DNA of 30,007 nucleotides from an uncultured Collinsella sp. (GTDB taxonomy: Bacteria; Actinomycetota; Coriobacteriia; Coriobacteriales; Coriobacteriaceae). Positions 7,106 to 14,896 of this stretch are shown here, piece after piece (the stretch's first letter is position 1; the number at the start of each line of letters is the position of its first letter). Where the stretch lies: NCBI GenBank assembly GCA_900542315.1, contig UQMV01000026.1, positions 1-30,007 of the forward strand. The letters are read 5' to 3'. The notes under the pieces were generated by a model, which saw only the letters and a list, made by a program, of their open reading frames with translations, did not search any database and had not been told where the DNA came from. Both the position numbers and the translations under genes were made by a program.

Positions 7106-7747
7106 ATGAAGATCGCTCTCATCAACGAGAACTCCCAGAACTCCAAGAACCCCATGATCGAGGCTGCCCTTAAGAAGGTTGTCGAGCCCATGGGGCACAC
7201 CGTCTTTAACTATGGTATGTATGCCGACGCCGACTCCAAGCCCCTCACCTACGTGCAGAACGGCATCCTTGCCGCCGTGCTGCTGAACTCCGGTGCTGCC
7301 GACTACGTCGTGACCGGCTGCGGCACCGGCGAGGGCGCCATGCTCGCCTGTAACTCCTTCCCCGGCGTGCTGTGCGGCCACGTTGCCGACCCGCTCGACG
7401 CCTACACCTTTGCCCAGGTCAACGATGGCAACGCCGTCGCCATGCCCTTCGCCCTCAAGAATGGCTGGGGCCAGGAGCTCAATCTTGAGTACACCTTCGA
7501 GAAGCTCTTTGGCTTTGGTTCGGGCAACGGCTATCCTGCCGAGCGCGTTGAGCCCGAGCAGCGTAACAAGAAGATCCTCGACGGTGTGCGCGCTGTGACC
7601 ATGCGCCCGCTCGTCGACGTCCTGGGCGAGATCGATCAGGACCTGGTCCGCGGCGCCCTGGCTGGCGAGCACTTCCAGGAGTACTTCTTTGCCAACGCCA
7701 CCGATGAGACCATCATCGCCAAGGTCAAGGAGATCCTGGGGCTCTAA
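7106..7747 (+). CDS. dhuI: RpiB/LacAB-fold uronate isomerase, DhuI type
   Basis: A 213-aa sugar isomerase of the RpiB/LacA/LacB family. GCGTGEGAMLACNSFPGV at 71-88 carries the family cysteine (C72) and anion-binding loop. VNDGNAVAMP replaces the usual HNDANVLCLG of ribose-5-phosphate isomerase B. The protein is about 60 residues longer than RpiB. This extended form next to a KduD-like reductase matches streptococcal DhuI, which converts 4-deoxy-5-hexosulose-uronate to 2,5-diketo-3-deoxygluconate and replaces KduI. The ATG at 7106 has AGGAAAGG upstream. The locus encodes GH105 and GH28 pectin enzymes, so the substrate is probably pectin-derived unsaturated galacturonate. The assignment rests on family and context; a phosphopentose isomerase is the alternative. 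Confidence 0.75.
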   Translation: MKIALINENSQNSKNPMIEAALKKVVEPMGHTVFNYGMYADADSKPLTYVQNGILAAVLLNSGAADYVVTGCGTGEGAMLACNSFPGVLCGHVADPLDAYTFAQVNDGNAVAMPFALKNGWGQELNLEYTFEKLFGFGSGNGYPAERVEPEQRNKKILDGVRAVTMRPLVDVLGEIDQDLVRGALAGEHFQEYFFANATDETIIAKVKEILGL

Positions 7748-7774
7748 TCGCACGACTCATTGCAGCTAACGCAA

Positions 7775-7813
7775 GCGGCGGTCGTCCCACGTACGGGACG
7801 GCCGTCGCTTTTT
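7775..7813 (+). terminator. Rho-independent terminator after dhuI
   Basis: A 14-bp stem, GCGGCGGTCGTCCC against GGGACGGCCGTCGC, has G-T pairs and an ACGTAC loop, followed directly by TTTTT. It ends the kduD-dhuI transcript. Confidence 0.85.
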
Positions 7814-7867
7814 GCTATTTACCGACTGACGCCGCGGAGACAGGTCCCCCATGCATCAAGGAGTTGA

Positions 7868-9817
7868 CTAGAGCTCGCAGGCAACCTTATAGCCATCGCC
7901 GATGGCGTCGCGAATGTTGCCGCACTTGTTGGCGTCGCCCAGCACGTGGGTGGCAACACCGGCAGCGGCAAGGTCGTCGGCCAACTTGGTATTGGGACGA
8001 TAGCCCATGGCAAGCACCAGCGTATCGGCATCGGCGATGGTGTGGACCTCGCCATCCCTCTCGTAGCTGATGGCGTCCTCGGTAATCTCGGTCACCTTGG
8101 CCTCGGTCAGCACGTGGACGCCCTTTGAGAGCATGCGCGTGATGAGAACCGCGCGACCGGCGCCGCCCTCGTTGGCGGCGAGCGTCTTAGTCATCTCGAT
8201 AACAGTGACATCGCGGTTGGCCGGCGACAGGTCGTTGACCAGCGGGGCCAGGTAATCTGCCGTCTCGCAGCCAACGGTGCCGCCGCCCACGATAACGATC
8301 TTCTTGCCCGGGAAAGCCTTGCCACCCAGCAGGTCGTCAGCCGTCATAACCTGCTTAAAGCCCTGCATGAAGGCCGGAGCGATGGGCTCGGCGCCATAAG
8401 CCAGGACAACCTCGTAACCCGCATAGTCACGCTGAATGTCCTCGGCAGTAAGCTCGGTGCCAAATACGCACTTCACGCCCGCCTCAGCAAGACGGCGATA
8501 CTGGTACTTGATCACGCGCGTAAGCTCCTGCTTTGCCGGCGGAACGGCTGCGATGCGCATCTCGCCGCCCGGCTCGTCCTGCTTATCCACGAGCACCACG
8601 TTGTGGCCGCGCTTGGCGGCAATGTAGGCTGCCTCCATGCCCGCGGGACCGGCGCCCACAACCAGTACGTTCTTGGCCTCGGCGGCAGGCTCGTAGCCGG
8701 CCTCGTCGCGCTCCACATCGGGATTGACGGTGCAGGAGATGCGCTTGCCGAACATAATGCCGTTCAGGCAGCGCAGGCAGCCAATGCAGGGGCGAATATC
8801 GTCGGCATTACCAGATGCGGCCTTGTTGCAGAACTCGGCATCGCACAGGTTGGCGCGGCCCATCATGCAGATGTCGGCGGCGCCGTCCTCAATCAGCTCC
8901 TCGGCAATCCACGCCTCATTGATGCGGCCGACCGTGGCGACGGGAATGTTCACATGCTTCTTGATCTCGCGCGAACAGGCGGCGTGCGAGGCCTGCTGGG
9001 TGCCGGCGGCGGGAATGGCGGAGCCGCGCTTGATGGTAGTGCCGCCCGACACGTGGATCATGTCGACGCCAGCCTTCTCCAGGCGACGCGAGACGTAGAT
9101 CATGTCGTTGAGGGTCAGACCGCCATCGGTGTACTCGTCGCCCGAAATACGGACGTCGATGATGAAGTCCTTGCCGCAGCGCTCGCGAATCTCGGCAATG
9201 ACCTCGAGCAAGAAGCGCATGCGCGCGTCGAGCGAGCCACCATACTCGTCGGTACGCTTGTTATAGAGCGGGGTCAAAAAGCCGCCAAGCATGCCATGGG
9301 CGTGCGCCGCATGGACCTCGACGCCATCGACGCCGGCCTTCTGCATACGCACGGCAGCGTCGCCAAACTGATGCGTGAGCTCGTGGATCTCATCGACCGT
9401 GATGGGGCGCGGCGCCTCGCGGGCATAGGACGGGCCCACAAAGGACGGAGCGATCAGGCGCGGCGTGCCCGGAACGTTAAAGGCCATGTAGGCGGGGTGA
9501 AAGAGCTGCGGCATGATCTTGCAGCCGTACTCGTGGACGGCCGCGGCGAGCTTTTCCCAGCCGGGAATGAACGTGTCGTCGTAACAGCACATATCGCCCG
9601 GCAGATAGGTATAGGTGGGCTCGACCGTCACGACCTCGGTGATGATCAGGCCCACGCCGCCCTTGGCGCGGGCACGGTAATGATCGACCAAATCGTCGGT
9701 CACATAGCCATGGTCGGCCAGGTTGGTAGACACCGGCGGCATAAAGACGCGGTTCTTGACCTCGGTCGTACCGACCTTGATCGGGCTAAAGAGCATCGGG
9801 TAGGCGGATGACTCCAT
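7868..9817 (-). CDS. Old-yellow-enzyme-type FMN/4Fe-4S/FAD oxidoreductase (FadH/enoate reductase family)
   Basis: A 649-aa three-part reductase. Residues 1-335 form the FMN-binding TIM barrel (starting YPMLFSPIKVGTTEVKNRV). Cysteines 344, 347, 350 and 362 form the 4Fe-4S motif. Residues 383-649 are an FAD/NAD(P) module with GAGPAG at 388-393 and a second GGGTVG. Electrons pass from NAD(P)H through FAD and the cluster to FMN, which reduces an activated C=C bond. Relatives include 2,4-dienoyl-CoA, enoate, bile-acid and isoflavone reductases, so the substrate is unknown. The expected HAAHGYL stretch reads HAAHAHGML (169-177), with two extra residues and Met in place of the catalytic Tyr. The ATG at 9817 follows GAAAGGAAG. 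It appears monocistronic. Confidence 0.85.
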   Translation of the reverse strand: MESSAYPMLFSPIKVGTTEVKNRVFMPPVSTNLADHGYVTDDLVDHYRARAKGGVGLIITEVVTVEPTYTYLPGDMCCYDDTFIPGWEKLAAAVHEYGCKIMPQLFHPAYMAFNVPGTPRLIAPSFVGPSYAREAPRPITVDEIHELTHQFGDAAVRMQKAGVDGVEVHAAHAHGMLGGFLTPLYNKRTDEYGGSLDARMRFLLEVIAEIRERCGKDFIIDVRISGDEYTDGGLTLNDMIYVSRRLEKAGVDMIHVSGGTTIKRGSAIPAAGTQQASHAACSREIKKHVNIPVATVGRINEAWIAEELIEDGAADICMMGRANLCDAEFCNKAASGNADDIRPCIGCLRCLNGIMFGKRISCTVNPDVERDEAGYEPAAEAKNVLVVGAGPAGMEAAYIAAKRGHNVVLVDKQDEPGGEMRIAAVPPAKQELTRVIKYQYRRLAEAGVKCVFGTELTAEDIQRDYAGYEVVLAYGAEPIAPAFMQGFKQVMTADDLLGGKAFPGKKIVIVGGGTVGCETADYLAPLVNDLSPANRDVTVIEMTKTLAANEGGAGRAVLITRMLSKGVHVLTEAKVTEITEDAISYERDGEVHTIADADTLVLAMGYRPNTKLADDLAAAGVATHVLGDANKCGNIRDAIGDGYKVACEL

Positions 9818-9935
9818 ACAGGCTTCCTTTCGCTTGAGCCGCTCGGCGGCAGTTGCTAACGTACTTATCGTATCAGCAACCGCCGCGTCCGTACCCGCTC
9901 GCACTCCCCCGCCTTTAATCCGATCCCCACAAAAA

Positions 9936-10000
9936 GTTGCGGTGAGATACGGGGCGGCCGAGGCTTTTGACAGCCAAAACAGTCCGTATTTCACCGCAAC
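9936..10000. repeat. 65-bp inverted-repeat element, copy 2 (3' end of kdpC)
   Basis: GTTGCGGTG..ATACGG (9936-9952) pairs with CCGTATTTCACCGCAAC (9984-10000). An inner TTTTG..CAAAA hairpin lies between. AAAAA at 9931-9935 puts a U-run after the hairpin on the minus strand, so it can terminate kdpFABC transcription. The flanking CCCCAC and GTGGGG extend the symmetry. Confidence 0.8.
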
Positions 10001-10064
10001 TGATGGGTGGGGTGGACTTGAGGACTCAGATAGTCAGTCATGCCCTCATCTGCCACTCCCTCAC

Positions 10065-10655
10065 CTACAGCGCGCCGTCCAGCATAAGGTTCACCTTGAG
10101 CACGTTGACCGTGGGCTCGCCGAAGACGCCCAAGAATCGGCCCTTGGTGCACTGGGCGATGATCTCGCGCACCTCGCCTTCGCTCTTGCCCGTGGCCTTC
10201 GCCAGGCGCGGTACCTGGTACTCGGCGGCATCGGGGGAGATCTCGGGGTCGAGCCCTGAGCCGGAACACGTCACCAGGTCGACGGGCACGGCGTCCATGT
10301 CGGCGTCGGGGTTGGAGGCGCGAATCTTCTCGACGCGCGCGTTCACAAGCTGCCGGTACTCCTCACTCGCCGGGGACAGGTTGGACGGAGCGCCGTAGGC
10401 CATGAGCCCGCCGTCTTCGCCTTCGACAATTGACACGTTCTGGATGCGGCCCCACATGTGGTCCTCATTCTCGAAGTTCTGGCCGATGAGCTCGGAGCCC
10501 ACGATCTTGTCGTCGACCTTGATGAGCGAACCATTCGCCTGATACGGGAACGCAACCTGGGCGATGCCGGTCACCACGAGTGTGTATCCCAGGCCGCAGA
10601 CGATGGTAAACAGCGCGAACACGCCCAGTGCGCGCGATGCAACACCTTTGAACAT
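10065..10655 (-). CDS. kdpC: Potassium-transporting ATPase subunit KdpC
   Basis: A 196-aa single-span subunit of the Kdp K+ pump. One N-terminal transmembrane helix (ALGVFALFTIVCGLGYTLVVTGI) is followed by an extracytoplasmic domain. That domain carries GSELIGQNF, SNLSPAS, the VTCSGSGLDPEISP signature and the GEPTVNVLKVNLMLD end. Length matches the family. The ATG at 10655 is preferred because GTGGAGG lies 5 nt before it; an in-frame GTG at 10667 is part of that site. It starts 12 nt after the kdpB stop, as the last gene of kdpFABC. Confidence 0.95.
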   Translation of the reverse strand: MFKGVASRALGVFALFTIVCGLGYTLVVTGIAQVAFPYQANGSLIKVDDKIVGSELIGQNFENEDHMWGRIQNVSIVEGEDGGLMAYGAPSNLSPASEEYRQLVNARVEKIRASNPDADMDAVPVDLVTCSGSGLDPEISPDAAEYQVPRLAKATGKSEGEVREIIAQCTKGRFLGVFGEPTVNVLKVNLMLDGAL

Positions 10656-10667
10656 ACAAACCTCCAC

Positions 10668-12722
10668 TTACATAATGCCGCAGAACGCGAGCAGCATGTC
10701 GATGAGCTTGATGAATACGAACGGGGCAACGATGCCGCCCAGACCCCACACGAGCAGGTTGTGGGTCAGCAGCTGTCCGGACGGGACCTCACGGTACTTA
10801 ACGCCCTTCAGCGCGGCCGGAATCAGCGCGACGATAACGAGCGCGTTATAGATGATGGCCGAAAGAACCGCGGACAGCGGGCTTGCCAGGCCGAGGATGT
10901 TGAGGGCGTCCAACCCGGGGTAGATCGGCGAGAACAGGGCCGGGATGATAGCGAAGTACTTCGCCATGTCGTTGGCCACCGAGAAGGTCGTGAGTGAGCC
11001 GCGGGTCATGAGCAGCTGCTTGCCAATACGCACGACCTCGATGAGCTTGGTGGGGCTGGAGTCGAGGTCGACCATGTTGCCGGCCTCCTTGGCAGCCTGG
11101 GTGCCCGTGTTCATGGCCACGGCGACATCGGCCTGGGCCAGAGCGGGCGCGTCGTTGGTGCCGTCGCCGGTCATGGCGACCAGGTGGCCCTCACGCTGGA
11201 ACTCGCGGATCTTCTCGAGCTTGCCTTCAGGGGTGGCCTCGGCCAGGAAGTCGTCAACGCCGGCCTCGGCGGCGATTGCCGCGGCGGTGAGCGGGTTGTC
11301 GCCCGTCACCATGATGGTCTTGATGCCCATCTTGCGCAGGTCGGCGAACTTCTCCTTAACGCCGGACTTGATGATGTCCTTGAGGTACACAACGCCCAGC
11401 ACGCGGCCGTTCTTGGTCACGACCAGCGGGGTGCCGCCGGCCTTGGCGATTCGCTCGACGGCCTCGTCGCACTCCTGGGAGAACACGCCGCCGGCTGCCT
11501 CCACATAGGTGCGCACGGAATCGGCAGCGCCCTTGCGGATCTCATTGCCCTCGTAGTTCACGCCGGACATACGCGTTGCCGCGGTGAAGGGGATGAACTC
11601 CATGCCCTTATCCTCGAGCGTGCGGCCGCGCAGACCGAACTGCTCCTTGGCGAGCACGACGATGGAACGGCCCTCGGGGGTCTCGTCGGCCAGCGAGGAA
11701 AGCTGGGCGGCATCGGCCAGCTCCGCGGGATCGACGCCGTCGACCGGGATGAACTCGGCGGCTTGGCGGTTACCCAGGGTGATGGTGCCGGTCTTGTCGA
11801 GCATGAGGATGTCGACGTCGCCGGCGGCCTCGATGGCGCGGCCGGACATGGCCAGCACGTTGGCCTCGTTCAAACGGCTCATGCCGGCGATGCCGATAGC
11901 GGACAGAAGGGCGCCGATGGTAGTGGGAGCCAGGCACACGAGCAGCGCCACGAGCGTAGTCACGGCCGTGGGGTTGGCCATGTCGTTAAGACCGACCGAG
12001 AAGCAGGAGTAACAATACAGGGCCAGCGTGACCAGGATAAAGACGATGGAGAGGGCCACCAGGAAGATCTCCAGAGCGATCTCGTTAGGGGTCTTCTTGC
12101 GCGCGGCACCCTCGACCATCGCGATCATCTTGTCCAGGAAGCTCTGGCCGGGCTCACTGGAGATCTTGACGATGATCCAGTCGGATAGCACCGTGGTACC
12201 GCCGGTAACGGCAGAGCGGTCGCCGCCGGCCTCGCGGACCACGGGGGCGGACTCGCCGGTGATGGCGGACTCGTCAACGGAAGCAGCGCCCTCGATGACA
12301 TCGCCGTCGCCGGGAATCTGCTCGCCGGCGCGTACGATCACCAGGTCGCCGCGCGTGAGCTCGGTGCCGGGAACGACGGTGAAGTGCTCCTTGTCCTCAA
12401 CGGACTCGATGCGATGGGCCTCGACATCCTTCTTGGCCGCACGCAGGGAATCGGCCTGGGCCTTACCGCGGCCCTCGGCAAGCGCCTCGGCGAAGTTCGA
12501 GAACAGGTCGGTGAGCCACAGGATGACCGCGATGGCGACCACATAGTAGGTGGGCACACCCGCGTCCTGCACACCGAAAATGGAAGCGACGGCCAGGACG
12601 GAGGTCATGACGGCGGAAAGCCACACCAGGAACATGACCGGGTTTTGAATCTGGACGCGAGGATCCAGCTTGGCAAACGAGTCGCGGACCGCGCGGCCCA
12701 TCATGTCTTTTTGCATAGTCAT
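10668..12722 (-). CDS. kdpB: Potassium-transporting P-type ATPase subunit KdpB
   Basis: The 684-aa catalytic subunit, a type IA P-ATPase. It shows the actuator-loop motif TGESAPV, the phosphorylation motif DKTGTIT, the nucleotide-domain KGAADSV and the hinge TGDGTNDAPALAQADV. N- and C-terminal transmembrane groups flank these. It hydrolyses ATP to energise K+ uptake through KdpA. Two ATGs six bases apart (12722 and 12716) follow AAAGGAGG; 12722 is taken. It begins 16 nt after the kdpA stop and is followed at 12 nt by kdpC, so the three are co-transcribed. All key residues are intact. Confidence 0.97.
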   Translation of the reverse strand: MTMQKDMMGRAVRDSFAKLDPRVQIQNPVMFLVWLSAVMTSVLAVASIFGVQDAGVPTYYVVAIAVILWLTDLFSNFAEALAEGRGKAQADSLRAAKKDVEAHRIESVEDKEHFTVVPGTELTRGDLVIVRAGEQIPGDGDVIEGAASVDESAITGESAPVVREAGGDRSAVTGGTTVLSDWIIVKISSEPGQSFLDKMIAMVEGAARKKTPNEIALEIFLVALSIVFILVTLALYCYSCFSVGLNDMANPTAVTTLVALLVCLAPTTIGALLSAIGIAGMSRLNEANVLAMSGRAIEAAGDVDILMLDKTGTITLGNRQAAEFIPVDGVDPAELADAAQLSSLADETPEGRSIVVLAKEQFGLRGRTLEDKGMEFIPFTAATRMSGVNYEGNEIRKGAADSVRTYVEAAGGVFSQECDEAVERIAKAGGTPLVVTKNGRVLGVVYLKDIIKSGVKEKFADLRKMGIKTIMVTGDNPLTAAAIAAEAGVDDFLAEATPEGKLEKIREFQREGHLVAMTGDGTNDAPALAQADVAVAMNTGTQAAKEAGNMVDLDSSPTKLIEVVRIGKQLLMTRGSLTTFSVANDMAKYFAIIPALFSPIYPGLDALNILGLASPLSAVLSAIIYNALVIVALIPAALKGVKYREVPSGQLLTHNLLVWGLGGIVAPFVFIKLIDMLLAFCGIM

Positions 12723-12738
12723 AAATCTGCGCCCTCCT

Positions 12739-14562
12739 TTACGCAATCATCTGGAAGAACTCGGCAACGGGGCCAAGCGCCAGGGCCGGGAAGAAGCTCA
12801 GGGCACCGATCAGCAGAACGATGAACACGAGCAGGAATACGAACATGCCGTTGGTGGTAGACAGGGTACCGGCGCTCTCGGCGACCTTACCCTTCTTGGC
12901 CAGCGAGCCGGCGATAGCCAGCGTACCGATGATGGGCATGAAGCGGGCGAACAGCATCTCGAGGCCGAGCATGACGTTGATCCAGGGAATGTTGCAGTTC
13001 ATGCCTGCAAACGCCGAGCCGTTGTTGCCGCCGCATGAGGTGAAGGCATACAGCACCTCGGAGAAGCCGTGTGCGCCACCATTGTTGAGCTGGTCGGCAA
13101 GACCGGGCACCATGCAGGCGATGGCCGAGCACACCAGAATGGCAAACGGAGTTGCCAAGCACAGGACAACTGCCCAGCGCATCTCGCCCGGCTCGATCTT
13201 CTTGCCCAGGAACTCAGGCGTGCGGCCGACCATGAGGCCGGCGATAAACACCGTGAGGATGGCGAAGCCGATCATGCCGTACAGGCCACAGCCCACGCCG
13301 CCGAAGACGACCTCGCCCAGAGCCATCTGGAGCATCTGGACAAAACCGCCCAGCGGGGTGTAGGAGTCGTGCATGGAGTTAACCGAGCCGTTGGAAGCAG
13401 CCGTCGTGAAAGCGGACCAGATGGAAGAGGAGGCGATACCGAAGCGGCTCTCCTTGCCCTCCATGTTGCCGCCGGCCTGGCCGTCGGTCATCTCGATATT
13501 GACCGCTCCGCCATCGGCCAGCTGCGGGGTGCCCGCATGCTCGTTGACGGCGATGATGCCGGTGAAGATCACCAACAGGATGAACATGGCGGCAAAGATA
13601 GCCTTGCCCTGCTTGGTGCTCTTGACGCCGATACCGAAGGTGAAGCAGCAGGCGGCCGGGATCAGCAGCAGGCTGGTCATCTCGATGATGTTGGTGAAGG
13701 CACTGGGGTTCTCATACGGATGGGCTGAGTTCACGCCGAAGAAGCCGCCGCCGTTGGTGCCGGACTGCTTGATGGCGACCTGAGGAGCCGCGGGGCCCTG
13801 GGGCAGGAACTGCTCGGTGACCACGTGCGCGCCCTCGATAACCTTGCCGTCGACCTTGACCGTGTCGCCCTCGATCTGGGCGCCGTCGATGACGCTCCAG
13901 CCGCCGTCTGCATTAGGCTGGACAGCGACGGGCTCTACGAGCTCGGCCTTCTGAGCCGGCTGGAAGTTGGAGATGACGCCACCGGCAGCCAGGCAGATGC
14001 CGAACACGAGGTTCAGCGGGATGAGCACATACAGGACGGTGCGGGTGAGGTCGACCCAGAAGGAACCCAGACCCTGATCCTTGACCTGACGGAAACCGCG
14101 GATGAGCGCGAACATGACCGCGATACCGGTGCCAGCGGACAAGAAGTTTTGCACGGTGAGGCCCATGAACTGCACAAGATAGGACAGGGTGGTCTCACCG
14201 GAGTAGGACTGCCAGTTGGTGTTGGTTATGAAGGAAGCAGCCGTATTGAACGACAGGTCCCATGGCACATCCGGCAGGTGCTGGGGATTGCCTGGCAAGA
14301 AGGACTGAAGCGCCTGGAGTGCCACAAGAGCCACGAGGCCGATCCCCGAAAAGACCAGCACGCTCGCCAGATAGCGCCTACACCCCATCTGTTCTGCCGC
14401 GTCAATGCGAAGCAGACGATAGACGCCGCGCTCCACAGGAGCAATCACAGGCGACAGGAACGTATGCTCACCATCCATGATATGGGCCATGAACCGACCG
14501 AGCGGAACGGCCAGGACGACGAGCACGGCAAAGTACAAGATGTACTGAATCGCAGCGTCCAT
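12739..14562 (-). CDS. kdpA: Potassium-transporting ATPase channel subunit KdpA
   Basis: A 607-aa membrane protein of the SKT channel superfamily forming the K+ path of KdpFABC. Pore-loop signatures include TNTNWQSYSGE, SGTNGGGFFGVNSAHPYENP and FTSCGGNNGSAFAGM. Members are usually about 560 aa. The extra length is a charged insertion of roughly 36 residues at about 208-245, in the extracytoplasmic loop before the second pore signature. The start at 14562 lies 3 nt after the kdpF stop. AGGAG inside kdpF is 13 nt away, so coupled translation is likely. Confidence 0.96.
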   Translation of the reverse strand: MDAAIQYILYFAVLVVLAVPLGRFMAHIMDGEHTFLSPVIAPVERGVYRLLRIDAAEQMGCRRYLASVLVFSGIGLVALVALQALQSFLPGNPQHLPDVPWDLSFNTAASFITNTNWQSYSGETTLSYLVQFMGLTVQNFLSAGTGIAVMFALIRGFRQVKDQGLGSFWVDLTRTVLYVLIPLNLVFGICLAAGGVISNFQPAQKAELVEPVAVQPNADGGWSVIDGAQIEGDTVKVDGKVIEGAHVVTEQFLPQGPAAPQVAIKQSGTNGGGFFGVNSAHPYENPSAFTNIIEMTSLLLIPAACCFTFGIGVKSTKQGKAIFAAMFILLVIFTGIIAVNEHAGTPQLADGGAVNIEMTDGQAGGNMEGKESRFGIASSSIWSAFTTAASNGSVNSMHDSYTPLGGFVQMLQMALGEVVFGGVGCGLYGMIGFAILTVFIAGLMVGRTPEFLGKKIEPGEMRWAVVLCLATPFAILVCSAIACMVPGLADQLNNGGAHGFSEVLYAFTSCGGNNGSAFAGMNCNIPWINVMLGLEMLFARFMPIIGTLAIAGSLAKKGKVAESAGTLSTTNGMFVFLLVFIVLLIGALSFFPALALGPVAEFFQMIA

Positions 14563-14565
14563 AGT

Positions 14566-14652
14566 TTACGAATCACTCCTCATCAGAATGTAGATGTAAT
14601 AGATAAGGAGTCCAATGCAGACGACTCCGATGATGGGAATGAGGATGTTCAT
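14566..14652 (-). CDS. kdpF: KdpF, 28-aa accessory subunit of the Kdp pump
   Basis: A 28-codon frame that reads MNILIPIIGVVCIGLLIYYI and ends YILMRSDS. It is one hydrophobic helix with a short polar tail, the KdpF pattern. AAAGGGGCGG precedes its ATG, and its stop is 3 nt before the kdpA ATG. KdpF packs against KdpA/KdpB and stabilises the complex. Its small size makes it easy to miss, but position, length and hydrophobicity all fit. Confidence 0.88.
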   Translation of the reverse strand: MNILIPIIGVVCIGLLIYYIYILMRSDS

Positions 14653-14896
14653 TCACCGCCCCTTTCACGCGCGGTCCGATGCCTCGGACGCCTGCTCTCG
14701 CAAGCGCCCGGGGACAGTAAACGCTTCTAGGGATTAAAGAGGCGTGAGGGCTGGGGCTCACGACCTTAAGATGCCGTAAAGATGCAGGTAGAAAGCACTA
14801 TTGCTGCTGCAGTGCGCCTATACTCGACCTCGCGAGCATACAGCGGCGTCCTCACCGCGTATGCACGCATGGACAACGCTTCAGAAAGGCTACGCT
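14653..14896. promoter_or_regulatory. Divergent kdpF / kdpD control region
   Basis: This 244-bp gap separates kdpFABC (-) from kdpDE (+) and must hold both promoters. CGTGAG (14743-14748) and CTCACG (14757-14762) form an inverted repeat with an 8-nt spacer, a candidate operator. TATACT (14819-14824) is a plausible -10 for kdpD. I see no recognisable KdpE box of the enterobacterial type and no clear -35 hexamers. Confidence 0.4.

Noticed and set aside
8603..9811. Plus-strand open frame (402 codons) opposite the OYE-type reductase
   Set aside because: Mirror frame; the minus strand has intact FMN, Fe-S and FAD motifs.
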